Positions 25,044-34,042 of a DNA stretch of 46,588 bases are shown in pieces. Made by a program: the position numbers and the translations under genes. This DNA is from an uncultured Lachnospiraceae bacterium (GTDB lineage: Bacteria > Bacillota > Clostridia > Lachnospirales > Lachnospiraceae). The stretch is from assembly GCA_902761665.1 (NCBI GenBank), contig CACWLA010000001.1, forward strand, positions 84,890 through 131,477. Reading direction: 5' to 3'. The notes below the pieces were generated by a model. That model was given only the letters and a program-made list of their open reading frames with translations, did not search any database and was not told the DNA's origin. The first letter of the stretch is position 1, and each line of letters starts with the position of its first letter.

Positions 25044-26609
25044 ATGCGATCTAAGCTAAATCGATTCATTGCGCTCTTGCTTTGCGTACTGCTTACGGTC
25101 GGGAGTGCAATACCGGCCAGGGCAAGTTCTCTGCCGGAAATCGGACCGGGAAGCGTCACTACTGTCGCTGAGGAAGAAAGCACCGAAGAAAACATGACCC
25201 CCGCTGAGACATCCGAGGAAAACGCACAGACGGAAGAACCGCCCGTGACGGAACCGGAGGAGCAGCCCACCGAGCCTGAGGAGACCGAACCGGAAGAGCC
25301 GGAACTGCCGAAGGGGATGACGGTCGAGGAATACCTCGCCATCAAGCGGACGATCATGAACAACTCGTCTGTCGACGTTTTTGCCGAGAACAGCACGGCA
25401 TCTGCGGAGATAGAAGACATCGAGTCCGGTGTACTGCTGGCTAAGCGCCTGAAAAAGCTGGCGCAGAACAGCGAGTTCAATGCAGTCATTTTCCGCGGCA
25501 GCAGTTATGTCCGCGTACGCGCCAAGGCGGATCTCTCCGCTGACATCATCGGCAAAATGTATTACAATGCCGTAGCGACGATCCTTGGCACGGAATATTC
25601 CGAAAGCGGCATGTGGTATCACATCCGTTCCGGCAAAGTAGAAGGTTATGTCAAGTCGGCCTATATGGTTTCGGGTGCCGAAGCCATGGACCTTTTGACG
25701 CAAATAGTTTCTACCTGGGTCACACCGATCAATGATGCACAGCGCCTTTACGAATGGGCGAACACCAACAGCGACACCATGGCGCTGCTGACGAGCGGCG
25801 TCAAGTACAGGGTGCAGGAAATCGGCGATACGTTCATCAAGGTGTTCTACGGCACGACGGCAACAGGCGAGAATGTAAGCGGCTATGTCCCGCGGGATTC
25901 CGTCAGGGTTACCTACGAAATGCTGACGGCGATAACGCTCGCTGATGAAAACCTTGCTGTAGCGAATGCGACGCAGGCAAAGGCGGCGGCAAACAGCCGT
26001 GCAGCATCCAGAGCTGAGTCGAGCCGTCAGGCCTCCATAGAGGCATCCATTCGTGAGTCGTCTTATCTGGCCTACCTGGCTTCATCGAGAGCCAGAGCTG
26101 CCTATGAGTCGTCGGTCGCTGCTTCACGCTGGGCAGCCCAGAAGTCGCAGGCCGAGGCTCAGTCGTCGATGCAAAGCGCAGCCATGGCGGCCAATCAGCG
26201 CAACTACGCACAGTATATCCCGGCAGGGACATCTGAACTGCGCAGAGCTATCGTGCTTGATGCCGTCAGCTACGTGGCCATTCTGCCTTATGTATGGGGC
26301 GGTGAGAGCCTGACGTACGGTGCCGACTGTTCCGGGTTCATCAGAGCGATCTTCCTGAAACACGGCATTCAGCTGCCGCATTATTCCAAGCAGCAGGCAG
26401 TGTTCGGCGTAAGGGTCCCTTCCCTGAGTCAGGCGCGTCCCGGTGATATTGTGAGTTATCACTGCGGTCCCAATGACGGGACCGGACACGTCGGTATCTA
26501 TATCGGCAACGGACTCGTCGTACATGCGCCGAAGCCCGGTGAGAAGGTCAAGGTCAACGAAGCTGATTTCATGCCGATCTGGAGCATTCAGAACGTCATC
26601 GGTGACTGA
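25044..26609 (+). CDS. Secreted NlpC/P60 cell-wall hydrolase with SH3 domains
   Basis: 521 residues. A signal peptide (1-30, cleavage near ARA-SS), a Glu/Pro/Thr-rich linker (about 40-90), two SH3-like wall-binding regions (about 145-215 and 245-290), an Ala/Ser/Arg-rich helix that is probably a coiled coil (about 305-390), and a C-terminal NlpC/P60 cysteine peptidase domain (about 405-521). The catalytic Cys is in YGADCSGF, the His in GTGHVGIYIG, and a third polar residue in VVHAPKPG. Such enzymes cut peptide cross-bridges of peptidoglycan. ATG 25044 is chosen for the signal peptide; the binding site AAGGAGGA (25023-25030) is 13 bases away, rather far. Reading frames that start upstream run through tRNA-Asn and are not real. 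Confidence 0.92.
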   Translation: MRSKLNRFIALLLCVLLTVGSAIPARASSLPEIGPGSVTTVAEEESTEENMTPAETSEENAQTEEPPVTEPEEQPTEPEETEPEEPELPKGMTVEEYLAIKRTIMNNSSVDVFAENSTASAEIEDIESGVLLAKRLKKLAQNSEFNAVIFRGSSYVRVRAKADLSADIIGKMYYNAVATILGTEYSESGMWYHIRSGKVEGYVKSAYMVSGAEAMDLLTQIVSTWVTPINDAQRLYEWANTNSDTMALLTSGVKYRVQEIGDTFIKVFYGTTATGENVSGYVPRDSVRVTYEMLTAITLADENLAVANATQAKAAANSRAASRAESSRQASIEASIRESSYLAYLASSRARAAYESSVAASRWAAQKSQAEAQSSMQSAAMAANQRNYAQYIPAGTSELRRAIVLDAVSYVAILPYVWGGESLTYGADCSGFIRAIFLKHGIQLPHYSKQQAVFGVRVPSLSQARPGDIVSYHCGPNDGTGHVGIYIGNGLVVHAPKPGEKVKVNEADFMPIWSIQNVIGD

Positions 26610-26624
26610 TCAATACGCAAAGCA

Positions 26625-26663
26625 AAGAAGCGGCCCCCGCCACGAAGGCGGGGGCCGCTTCTT
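26625..26663. terminator. Bidirectional terminator between NlpC/P60 and hpf genes
   Basis: AAGAAGCGGCCCCCGCC and GGCGGGGGCCGCTTCTT form a perfect 17-bp stem with a five-base loop. Confidence 0.9.
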
Positions 26664-26685
26664 GCATATCTATCACCGGAGGAGT

Positions 26686-27225
26686 TTAATCCTCGTCATC
26701 CAGCACGGGTTCGATGAGGCCGAATGCTCCGTCATTCCTCTTGTATACGACGTTCACCTCATTGGTTTCGCTGTTCAGGAACATGTAGAAGGCATGTCCC
26801 AGCAGCTCCATCTGCAGGCAGGCTTCCGTGGCGTCCATGGGCTTTACGGCAAAGCGTTTGGTGCGGACGATACGGATGGGGGCTTCTTCGGCTTCAACGC
26901 TTTCCTGATAGGCCTTGTTGGGGTTCTGGCCGCTCTGATAGAAATCAATGAGCTTGCCGCGGTATTTGCGCATCTGCCTTTCGATGGCATCCACGGCGTC
27001 ATCGATCAGCGCGTAGATGTCGTTGCCGGTTTGTTCTGAACGGATGGTGCTGTTTTTCACAGGAATGGTGATCTCGATCTTGGAACGTCCTTTCTCCATG
27101 CTCATCACGGTGTAGGCGACCGCGTTCCCGTCAAAAAGCTTGTCCAGTTTGGTCAGCTTCCTGTCGAGGATGTTTTCCATGGCGGAGGTGATCTCCAGAT
27201 TCTTGCCGGTAAGTTTGTACTGCAT
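26686..27225 (-). CDS. hpf: Ribosome hibernation promoting factor, long form
   Basis: 179 residues, the long HPF type of Bacillota that pairs 70S ribosomes into inactive 100S dimers. The N-terminal S30AE domain (about 1-95) begins with YKLTGKNLEITSAMENILDRKL; the C-terminal dimerisation domain (about 120-175) contains IVRTKRFAVKPMDATEACLQMELLGHAFYMFLN. ATG 27225 is chosen because AAAGGAG (27234-27240) lies eight bases before it, whereas the in-frame GTG at 27234 overlaps that site. The gene stands alone; the palindrome at 27303-27342 overlaps its probable promoter. Confidence 0.95.
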   Translation of the reverse strand: MQYKLTGKNLEITSAMENILDRKLTKLDKLFDGNAVAYTVMSMEKGRSKIEITIPVKNSTIRSEQTGNDIYALIDDAVDAIERQMRKYRGKLIDFYQSGQNPNKAYQESVEAEEAPIRIVRTKRFAVKPMDATEACLQMELLGHAFYMFLNSETNEVNVVYKRNDGAFGLIEPVLDDED

Positions 27226-27302
27226 AGTATCCACTCCTTTGCTGTTTCTCAGACGGGAGATACGGCTTCACGGCAGATCCGAAGATCTGCTGTAATACGA
27301 AA

Positions 27303-27342
27303 CCGGTTCCCATCTGCTTCTATTGTAGCAGAAAGGAACCGG
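27303..27342 (-). promoter_or_regulatory. Palindromic promoter/operator region of hpf
   Basis: CCGGTTCC (27303-27310) and GGAACCGG (27335-27342) enclose TCTGCT/AGCAGA (27313-27318, 27327-27332). The minus-strand -10 box TACAAT (27322-27327) lies in the loop; a weak -35 TTTATT is 17 bp upstream (27345-27350). The symmetry suggests a regulator binding site. Confidence 0.5.
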
Positions 27343-27388
27343 AAAATAAAGTAAAAGATTTAGGAACGTTTTGTGACAGATTCAGGCG

Positions 27389-29674
27389 TCAGCCGCCGTT
27401 GTTGGGATCCGGATTGGGATCCGGTTCGGGAGTGGTATGATTCGGATCGTGGTAGCCGCAGACGGTGCAATCGCCATTATCGTTGTAAGTGCAATCCTTG
27501 GTTTCTCTGCCGTTGGCGCCGCAAACCGTGCAATCACGATAATGATGTCCCTGTCCATCTGACGTCCAAGTATCACCATAGCTGTGACCAAGTGCAGACG
27601 TAGTGTCTCCCCACTTTTCATATCCACAATACTTGCACTTATAGACCGTGTGACCACCGGTTGTACAAGTTGCAGGAACGGGATCTCCGTGGGCTTCGAA
27701 GACGCAAGACTCGCTATTGGCTACAGGTTCAGTCTGGTTGCACTTTGTACATGTATGGGTATGGTTATGTGTTTCGGTACCGTCGATGTGGCTGTAGTTA
27801 TCATACCAGGTATGTTCGCATTGTGTCGGCTGCGTCGGCGGAGTGGTCGGCTGCGTCTCGGAAGACGAAGGAGGCGTCGTGGGCTTCGTGTATCCGCAGA
27901 CCGTGCACTTGCCGTTGGCATCATACGTGCAGTTCTGGGTTTCAGTCTGCTTATCGCCGCAGCTGCAGGAACGGGTGTGGGAGTGCGTTCCGTTGTTGTT
28001 GGAAGACCAGGCCGTCCAGCTGCCGTAGCTGTGCGTATGCGAGCTGCCTGAGCCGATCGGGACCAGCTGGTTGCCGGAGTAGACGGCTACGCCGTCCGCG
28101 TCGTGCTTGTAATCTTTCGCCAGATAGTAGCCGCCCTTGCCGTTGTAGATCGGCTCGTACTTGGTGTTCATCAGCAGCTGATTGCCGTACTGGTCGTAGA
28201 TCTTATCGATGTCGTTCTCGCGCTTGACCGTCAGTTTGAGCCCTTTGGCGCCGACGTGGATATTGGCGCGGAGCGGACGGTAATAGTCGTTGTTCATCTT
28301 GGTCGTGGACTGGACCACACCGTTTACGCGGACGATCTTCTCAATGTGGGACTTGACGGCAGGCAGTACCTGACCTTCACGCGTCGGATAGCCGGGAGCC
28401 GTTTCGTCTTCAAGGACGATCGCGGGGTAAAGCGTTTCGGTTTCTTCATCAACAACGGTCTTGTACTCGACAGTACGGTTCTTCGGCCGTTCGTCAACGC
28501 CGTAGAAGCTGACGGTTACCGTGCCGTAAGTGGTGCTGCATTCGATATAGACCGGATTGTTCCAGTTATTGGTGAAGACCAGATCGCAGTAGCCCCAGTC
28601 AAGGGTGGCATCCTGTGAATAGTCTACGTAAGTAACAGCCAGCGAGTGATTGTAGCGGACGTTGACCGTCAGTTCGGTCTGCAGCAGGCACTGATAGAAA
28701 GTCGTTGCGAACTGGCACACGCCGCCGCCGTAGTCATCCACGACCTTGCCGTTATAGAAGGCTTTGCCGACCTTGAAACCGCGTTCCGGCGTACGCATGC
28801 CGATCAGCTGGTTCAGGGAAGCGCGCTGGCCTGGATTGATCATGGTGCCGTTGACGTATTTGGCCGCCAGATCGATGTTGTGGCTGCGGTTGGAACTGGA
28901 TTCGTCGTTGCCGCGCCAGAATTTCGTCGTATAAGAAGCTACCTTGGCGAACTTGACGTTTGAGAGGGAATCGGCAGTAACCGTTGCGGGAACCGCGCCG
29001 GCCGCGGCCGTGCAGGAGATGTTTTCGGAGAGGCCGTCTTCAAATGCCTGCAGGATCGCGTTGACCGTCAGGCTGCTGTAGACCTTGAAGCCGTCCTGCT
29101 CTCTCTGGCGGACCTGCAGTCCGTCTCTGCCCCAGCTGAATTTGGCGTCAACGGGCTCCTTGGTGTTTTCGGGAACAAAGACCTTTTCTACGTATTCCTT
29201 GACCTTTTCACCATCGACAGTGTAGGAAAGAGGAAGCTGGGCACGGCCGTATTTCATGTCCATGAGGGTCTTATAGCGTTCCACGAGCTTGCCGGTCTGG
29301 CCGAGCGTACTGGCGACACGCAGTGCTTCTTCAATGGAGTAGTCAAAATCGAAGGTGGAGATGGGGACCTTCACCGAACGGACGATACTGTACTTGTTCA
29401 TATCAACGGATTCGCCGGCTTCCAGCTTCTTCAGCACATCGTTCGGAACCATGCGAACGTTGATGATGAGGTCTGACGCCGCGATCTTCTCGTAGTACGC
29501 TTCCATGGCGTCGGCAGCTTCGCTCATCGTCTTACCGCTCAGATCCTGGTCTCCCAGATAAACGCCGTCAGCGATCTTATTGCCCGCCTCCGACATTCCG
29601 GCCGGTAAGAAAGCGACGACCGCAAGCACCAGCGCCATGATCAATATGGGTAAGAAACGAAGTTTTTTGAACAT
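27389..29674 (-). CDS. VanW-family surface protein with Cys/His-rich C-terminal modules
   Basis: 761 residues. An N-terminal membrane segment or signal peptide (about 8-30), a peptidoglycan-binding-like region (about 35-225, PG_binding_4 type), the VanW domain (about 255-395) with TMINPGQRASLNQLIG and DDYGGGVCQFATTFYQCLL, a beta-rich G5-like region (about 410-480), and a C-terminal part (about 535-750) made of Cys/His-rich modules (CSCGDK, CTVCGY, CTKCNQ, CKYCGY, CTVCGANG, CTVCGY) separated by Pro/Thr linkers. VanW proteins are linked to the cell wall, but their activity is not established. It has its own promoter and faces hpf tail-first. The start ATG follows AAGGAGG. Confidence 0.88.
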   Translation of the reverse strand: MFKKLRFLPILIMALVLAVVAFLPAGMSEAGNKIADGVYLGDQDLSGKTMSEAADAMEAYYEKIAASDLIINVRMVPNDVLKKLEAGESVDMNKYSIVRSVKVPISTFDFDYSIEEALRVASTLGQTGKLVERYKTLMDMKYGRAQLPLSYTVDGEKVKEYVEKVFVPENTKEPVDAKFSWGRDGLQVRQREQDGFKVYSSLTVNAILQAFEDGLSENISCTAAAGAVPATVTADSLSNVKFAKVASYTTKFWRGNDESSSNRSHNIDLAAKYVNGTMINPGQRASLNQLIGMRTPERGFKVGKAFYNGKVVDDYGGGVCQFATTFYQCLLQTELTVNVRYNHSLAVTYVDYSQDATLDWGYCDLVFTNNWNNPVYIECSTTYGTVTVSFYGVDERPKNRTVEYKTVVDEETETLYPAIVLEDETAPGYPTREGQVLPAVKSHIEKIVRVNGVVQSTTKMNNDYYRPLRANIHVGAKGLKLTVKRENDIDKIYDQYGNQLLMNTKYEPIYNGKGGYYLAKDYKHDADGVAVYSGNQLVPIGSGSSHTHSYGSWTAWSSNNNGTHSHTRSCSCGDKQTETQNCTYDANGKCTVCGYTKPTTPPSSSETQPTTPPTQPTQCEHTWYDNYSHIDGTETHNHTHTCTKCNQTEPVANSESCVFEAHGDPVPATCTTGGHTVYKCKYCGYEKWGDTTSALGHSYGDTWTSDGQGHHYRDCTVCGANGRETKDCTYNDNGDCTVCGYHDPNHTTPEPDPNPDPNNGG

Positions 29675-29710
29675 AACAAAATAACCTCCTTAACATAAAG
29701 AGACACGCTA

Positions 29711-29739
29711 AGTATACGCTATCTTTTCGAAATCCGCAA
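29711..29739 (-). promoter_or_regulatory. Promoter of the VanW gene
   Basis: Minus-strand TTGCGG (29734-29739) and TATACT (29711-29716) with a 17-bp spacer. Confidence 0.75.
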
Positions 29740-29803
29740 GCGTATTTCACGGATGCTTCTTAAAAAAATAAGAAATTATGTGAAAAGAATTAAAGACGCC
29801 GGG

Positions 29804-29832
29804 TGGCATTTTATCCGGCTTTCGTGTATAAT
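29804..29832 (+). promoter_or_regulatory. Promoter of the nucleotidyltransferase-tsa operon
   Basis: A perfect TATAAT (29827-29832) lies 17 bp after TGGCAT (29804-29809), 33 bases upstream of the first gene. Confidence 0.6.
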
Positions 29833-29864
29833 GTCACTCAGCCCTTGGGTGAAAGGAGAACAAC

Positions 29865-30788
29865 ATGGCACAGAAACCTGTTTTAGTCATCATGGCAGCC
29901 GGCATCGGCAGCCGTTACGGCGCCGGGATCAAGCAGCTGGCTTCGGTCGGCCCCTCCGGCGAGATCATTCTGGATTATTCCCTCTATGACGCAAGGGAAG
30001 CCGGCTTCGAAAAAGTCGTCTTCATCATCCGCAAGAGTCTGGAAGAGGATTTCAAGGAGATCATCGGCGTGAAGGCGGAGAAACTGATGGAGGTCCGCTA
30101 CGCGTTCCAGGAGATCGAGGACCTGCCGGAAGGCTTTGCCTGCCCTGATGGCCGCACGAAACCCTGGGGGACGGCGCAGGCCATCCTCTGCGCGAAGGAC
30201 GTCATCGACGGCCCGTTCGCGGTCATCAATGCCGACGACTACTACGGCAAGACCGCATTCCGCATCATTTATGACTACCTCGTTGCCCATCCCGGCAAGG
30301 ATGAGGGCGTGATGGAATGCGCGATGGCAGGCTTCGTGGTGAAGAATACCCTGAGCGACCACGGCGAAGTGACCCGCGGCATCTGCCTGCAGGACGGCAA
30401 CATGCTGAAGGAAGTCCACGAGACGAGCGGCATCGCGATGCGGGAAGATGGCCGTGTGACTGGCACCTTCGAAGGCGAAACGGTGGAGATCGATCCGGAC
30501 GGCCTCGTTTCCATGAACATGTGGGGGTTCGACAAGCGAGTCCTGGACGAGCTGGAAGCGGGCTTCGTGCCCTTCCTGGAGCAGGCCGTGAAGACGAATC
30601 CGCTGAAAGCGGAATACCTGCTGCCGACGGCTGTCGACGCTGCACTCAAAGCTGGAAAACTCACGGTCGAGGTGCTGCCGACGCCCGATACCTGGTTCGG
30701 CCTCACCTATCACGAGGACCGCGACCCGGTAGCTGCCCGCTTTGCCGAGATGGTGGAAGAGGGCATTTATCCGTCGCCGCTGTTCTGA
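29865..30788 (+). CDS. Sugar-nucleotide-type nucleotidyltransferase
   Basis: 307 residues of the NTP_transferase (GT-A-like) superfamily. The N-terminal nucleotide-binding motif AAGIGSRYGAGIKQL (about 11-25), a FIIRKSLEEDF strand, GTAQAILCAKDVIDGPFAVINADDYYG (about 103-128, with the metal-binding DD) and a later WFGLTYHEDR are visible. Such enzymes transfer a nucleotide to a sugar phosphate or similar acceptor. The substrate is not clear, and no sugar-pathway gene is near. It starts the operon and is followed 33 bases later by the S-component gene. The ATG follows AAAGGAG. Confidence 0.88.
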   Translation: MAQKPVLVIMAAGIGSRYGAGIKQLASVGPSGEIILDYSLYDAREAGFEKVVFIIRKSLEEDFKEIIGVKAEKLMEVRYAFQEIEDLPEGFACPDGRTKPWGTAQAILCAKDVIDGPFAVINADDYYGKTAFRIIYDYLVAHPGKDEGVMECAMAGFVVKNTLSDHGEVTRGICLQDGNMLKEVHETSGIAMREDGRVTGTFEGETVEIDPDGLVSMNMWGFDKRVLDELEAGFVPFLEQAVKTNPLKAEYLLPTAVDAALKAGKLTVEVLPTPDTWFGLTYHEDRDPVAARFAEMVEEGIYPSPLF

Positions 30789-30821
30789 AAAACAGGGCTG
30801 TCTGAAAGGAATATTCATAAA

Positions 30822-31448
30822 GTGAAAAGCAAATTCTGGAGCGCAAGGAACATCGCGCTCATGGGCATGCTGGGAGCCATGGCGGCGCTTCTCATGTTTC
30901 TTGAGGTGCCGTTAGTTTTCCTTGCGCCGAACTTCTATAAGATGGACTTCTCCGAGATCCCGGTCATGGTGGGCACCTTTGCCCTCGGACCCTGGGCCGG
31001 CGGACTGATCGAAGCCGTCAAGATCCTCATCAAACTGCTGATCAAGCCGACCTCGACGGGCGGCGTCGGAGAACTGGCGAATTTCGTCGTCGGCTGCGCC
31101 ATGGCGATTCCGGCCGGCCTTCTTTACCGTGCGCACAAGAACAAGAAGACGGCCATAAAATCGCTGCTTCTCGGCACGGTCTCCATGACAGTGCTCGGCG
31201 TCGTCGTGAACGCGCTCGTGATGCTGCCGTTCTATTCGAAATTTATGCCGATGGATACGATCATCGGGATGGGCGCGAAGATCGTTCCCGCGGTGAACTC
31301 CGTGTGGACTTTCTGCCTTTTCTGCGTGGGACCGTTCAACCTGTTCAAGGGGCTCGTGATCTCACTCATCACCTTCCTGCTGTACAAACGGGTGAGCCCG
31401 CTCATCCACTCCTTCCGGGATAAGGAAAGGAAAACCAAAACGGAATGA
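30822..31448 (+). CDS. RibU-like ECF transporter S component
   Basis: 208 residues with about six membrane segments. The N-terminal ARNIALMGMLGAMAALLMFLEVPLVFLAP and YKMDFSEIPVMVGTFALGPWAGGLIEAVKILIKLLI regions fit riboflavin-type S components (RibU), which capture a vitamin and work with a shared EcfA/A'/T module encoded elsewhere. Translation starts at GTG 30822 with AAAGGA upstream. No FMN riboswitch is present in the 33-base gap before it, so a riboflavin specificity stays an inference from sequence resemblance. The end overlaps tsaE by four bases. Confidence 0.85.
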   Translation: MKSKFWSARNIALMGMLGAMAALLMFLEVPLVFLAPNFYKMDFSEIPVMVGTFALGPWAGGLIEAVKILIKLLIKPTSTGGVGELANFVVGCAMAIPAGLLYRAHKNKKTAIKSLLLGTVSMTVLGVVVNALVMLPFYSKFMPMDTIIGMGAKIVPAVNSVWTFCLFCVGPFNLFKGLVISLITFLLYKRVSPLIHSFRDKERKTKTE

Positions 31449-31888
31449 AGAAGATCCTCGAAACATTCGGAGAAGAGGAGACCAGGGCTCTCGGAAGAGA
31501 ACTCGGAAAGACCGCCGTGCCGGGCGAAGTGATCTGCCTGGACGGCGATCTTGGCGTGGGGAAGACCGTGCTTGCACAGGGCTTTGCCGAGGGACTCGGA
31601 ATCGCGGGACCCGTGGCCAGCCCGACCTTCACGATCGTGCAGACCTACGAAACAGGCCGCCTTCCTTTCTTCCACATGGACGTGTACCGGCTGGAGGACG
31701 AGGATGAACTGGAAGCGATCGGCGGCAGCGAAATGCTGGAAGGCGAAGGGGTATGCCTCGTGGAATGGGGCAGCCGCACAGCCGGCCTCTTCCCGCCGGG
31801 GACGCTGTACGTCCTGATCGAGAAAGACCTCGCGAAGGGCACGGATTACCGCCGCATCACCATCACCGATAAGGAGGAGCAGGGATGA
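31445..31888 (+). CDS. tsaE: tRNA t6A biosynthesis ATPase TsaE
   Basis: 147 residues. TsaE is the ATPase of the TsaB-TsaD-TsaE complex that makes N6-threonylcarbamoyladenosine (t6A) at position 37 of ANN-decoding tRNAs. The Walker A GDLGVGKT lies at 33-40, SPTFTIVQTY at about 60-69 and HMDVYRLED at about 77-85, as usual. It overlaps the upstream gene and tsaB by four bases each, indicating translational coupling. Confidence 0.95.
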   Translation: MKKILETFGEEETRALGRELGKTAVPGEVICLDGDLGVGKTVLAQGFAEGLGIAGPVASPTFTIVQTYETGRLPFFHMDVYRLEDEDELEAIGGSEMLEGEGVCLVEWGSRTAGLFPPGTLYVLIEKDLAKGTDYRRITITDKEEQG

Positions 31889-32607
31889 AGATCATCGGGA
31901 TTGAAAGTTCTTCCCTGGTCGCTTCGGCGGCCGTCTGGGAAGACGGAAAGCTCCTCGCGGAATATACCGTGGACCATAAGAAAACACACTCGCAGACCCT
32001 GCTGCCGATGCTGGAGGAGATCTGCCGCATGACCGAATGCGAAATGAAGACCGTGGATGCCGTCGCAGTGAGCGCGGGACCGGGCTCCTTTACGGGGCTT
32101 CGGATCGGCGCGGCTACGGCGAAGGGCCTCGGCCTCGCGCTTGACATTCCGCTCATCGCGGTACCGACGCTGGATGCGACAGCCTGGGGGCTCTTCGGCG
32201 TGAAGGACCTCATCTGCCCCATCATGGACGCGAAAAGAGGGCAGGTCTACACGGGGATCTACCGTTTCGACGAAGAAGACCGGCTGAGTATTCTGAAGGC
32301 TTCCTGCGCCATGGACTTCGGCGAGCTTGCGGAGCAGCTGAAAGCCCTCGGCGGCAGAGTCTATTTCCTCGGCGACGGCGTGCCGGTGTTCAGGGAAAAG
32401 GCGAAGGAAGTGCTCGGGGAAAATGCGCGCTTTGCGCCTGCCGGTCAGGACCGTCAGCGGGCAGCGAACGTCGCGGCTCTCGGTGCGCTGCTGCTTGCGG
32501 AGGGAAAGACGGTGACCAGCGCGGATTTTGCGCCGGAATACTACCGTGAATCCCAGGCGGAGCGGGTGAGAAGAGAGCGTGAGAGCAAGGCGGTCGTCCA
32601 TGACTGA
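31885..32607 (+). CDS. tsaB: tRNA t6A biosynthesis protein TsaB
   Basis: 240 residues of the ASKHA fold. TsaB is the scaffold partner of TsaD in t6A formation. The N-terminal IIGIESSSLVASAAV, the AVSAGPGSFTGLRIGAATAKGLGLAL segment (about 60-86) and DAKRGQVYTGIY (about 115) are typical. It has no metal-binding histidines, in agreement with the family. Both ends overlap neighbours (tsaE, rimI). Confidence 0.95.
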   Translation: MKIIGIESSSLVASAAVWEDGKLLAEYTVDHKKTHSQTLLPMLEEICRMTECEMKTVDAVAVSAGPGSFTGLRIGAATAKGLGLALDIPLIAVPTLDATAWGLFGVKDLICPIMDAKRGQVYTGIYRFDEEDRLSILKASCAMDFGELAEQLKALGGRVYFLGDGVPVFREKAKEVLGENARFAPAGQDRQRAANVAALGALLLAEGKTVTSADFAPEYYRESQAERVRRERESKAVVHD

Positions 32608-33118
32608 GAAGTTCCGGGAAACGCTGCCGGCGGCGGAAGGTGCCGGGCGGAGAGAAACCCCGGGCGTGCTCATCCGGGAAGCGGAAGAGCGGGACGTTCC
32701 GGAGATCGCGGTGCTCGAAAAACGCTGCTTCTCCGATGCCTGGTCTGAGACTTCCGTCATGGGGACGCTGAAAAGCCCGCTTGGATACGTCCTGATCGCA
32801 GAGAGGACCGACGGAGAGGGGTTCGACCTTCCGTGCGGATACCTCATCGCGCAGGTCTTTGACGGCGAAGGGGAGCTCCTCCGGATCGCCGCGGCGCCGG
32901 AGGCGAGGAGACGCGGGACCGGCCGTGCTTTGCTTGAGCGCATGCTGGAGGACCATCCGGACGTTTCCGTCTGGCGGCTGGACGTCCGCACGAAAAACGC
33001 GGCGGCGATCGCCTTATACGAAAAGTACGGGTTCCGCATCGTGACGGAAAACCCTGACGCATACAAGGATCCGCGGGACAACGGATATCTGATGATCCGT
33101 ACCGCGGAAACAAGGTGA
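32600..33118 (+). CDS. rimI: Ribosomal-protein alanine N-acetyltransferase RimI-like
   Basis: 172 residues of the GNAT family. RimI acetylates the N-terminus of ribosomal protein S18. The GNAT core is seen in order: IREAEERDVPEIAVLEKRCFSDAWS, LLRIAAAPEARRRGTGRALLERML (acetyl-CoA binding loop, about 92-115) and LDVRTKNAAAIALYEKYGFRIV. An N-terminal extension of about 22 residues is unusual. ATG 32600 overlaps the tsaB stop; the GTG at 32579 is less likely. RimI is commonly encoded between tsaB and tsaD, as here, and the two are often linked. Confidence 0.9.
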   Translation: MTEKFRETLPAAEGAGRRETPGVLIREAEERDVPEIAVLEKRCFSDAWSETSVMGTLKSPLGYVLIAERTDGEGFDLPCGYLIAQVFDGEGELLRIAAAPEARRRGTGRALLERMLEDHPDVSVWRLDVRTKNAAAIALYEKYGFRIVTENPDAYKDPRDNGYLMIRTAETR

Positions 33119-33123
33119 CAATC

Positions 33124-34035
33124 ATGCTGGACATTTGCCTTGCGGGAACCGGCGGCATGATGCCGCTTCCCTATCGCTGGCTGACGAGCCTCATGCTTCG
33201 GTACGAGGGCAGCCAGCTCCTCATCGACTGCGGCGAAGGCACGCAGATCGCCCTCAAGAAACGCGGCTGGAGCTTCAAGCCCATCGATATCATCTGCATC
33301 ACCCATTTTCATGCGGACCATATCAGCGGGCTGGTCGGGCTCCTGCTTACCATGGGCAACGCGGAGCGGACGGAGCCGGTGACGATGATCGGTCCGCGGG
33401 GGCTGGAAAAAGTGGTGAACGCGCTGCGCATCGTCGCGCCGGAACTGCCCTTCCCCATCGAATTCATCGAGCTTTCGGAGCCGTCGGCGACGATCACGGT
33501 GAGGGATTACGTCATTACGGCCTATAAGGTACAGCACGCGATCCCGACCTACGGCTATGCGGTCGAGATCCCCCGGGCGGGGCGCTTCCAGGTGGAGCGC
33601 GCGCAGGCGCTGGGGCTGCCGGTCACGTACTGGAACAGGCTGCAGAAGGGCGAGACCGTGGAATTCGAAGGCGAGACCTATTACCCGGAAATGGTGATGG
33701 GGCCGCCGCGGAAAGGCCTGAAGGTGGCTTACTGCACGGACTCGCGGCCGACACGGTCCATCGTGGAAGGCGCACGCGGCGCAGACCTTTTCATCTGCGA
33801 AGGCATGTACGGTGAAAGAGGCTCGGAAGAGCGCGCGGCAGAGCACAAGCACATGAATTTTGCCGAAGCGGCCGCGCTTGCGAAGGCGGCGGAGGTGCGG
33901 GAACTGTGGCTTACGCACTTCAGTCCGGCGCTGAATCATCCGGAGGAGTTCATCGACGTCGCCCGGGAGATCTTCCCGAACGCGAAGACCGGGACCGACG
34001 GCATGAGCCTGACGCTGAAATTTACGGAAGATTGA
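33124..34035 (+). CDS. rnz: Ribonuclease Z-like metallo-beta-lactamase hydrolase
   Basis: 303 residues. The N-terminal [42 protein letters not shown] and the metal motif [10 protein letters not shown] (about 59-68) are those of ribonuclease Z, which trims tRNA 3' ends. Later metal ligands are in [10 protein letters not shown] (His about 137), CTDSRPT (Asp) and [11 protein letters not shown] 33124 has AAGG eight bases upstream; GTG 33115 overlaps that site. It sits five bases after rimI and seven before tsaD, so it is part of the operon. It is somewhat short and lacks an obvious long exosite arm, so other phosphodiesterase activity is possible. Confidence 0.85.
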   Translation: MLDICLAGTGGMMPLPYRWLTSLMLRYEGSQLLIDCGEGTQIALKKRGWSFKPIDIICITHFHADHISGLVGLLLTMGNAERTEPVTMIGPRGLEKVVNALRIVAPELPFPIEFIELSEPSATITVRDYVITAYKVQHAIPTYGYAVEIPRAGRFQVERAQALGLPVTYWNRLQKGETVEFEGETYYPEMVMGPPRKGLKVAYCTDSRPTRSIVEGARGADLFICEGMYGERGSEERAAEHKHMNFAEAAALAKAAEVRELWLTHFSPALNHPEEFIDVAREIFPNAKTGTDGMSLTLKFTED

Positions 34036-34042
34036 CGAAAGA

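Noticed and set aside
30789-30821. FMN riboswitch before the RibU-like gene
   Set aside because: The gap is only 33 bases and shows none of the conserved riboswitch segments.
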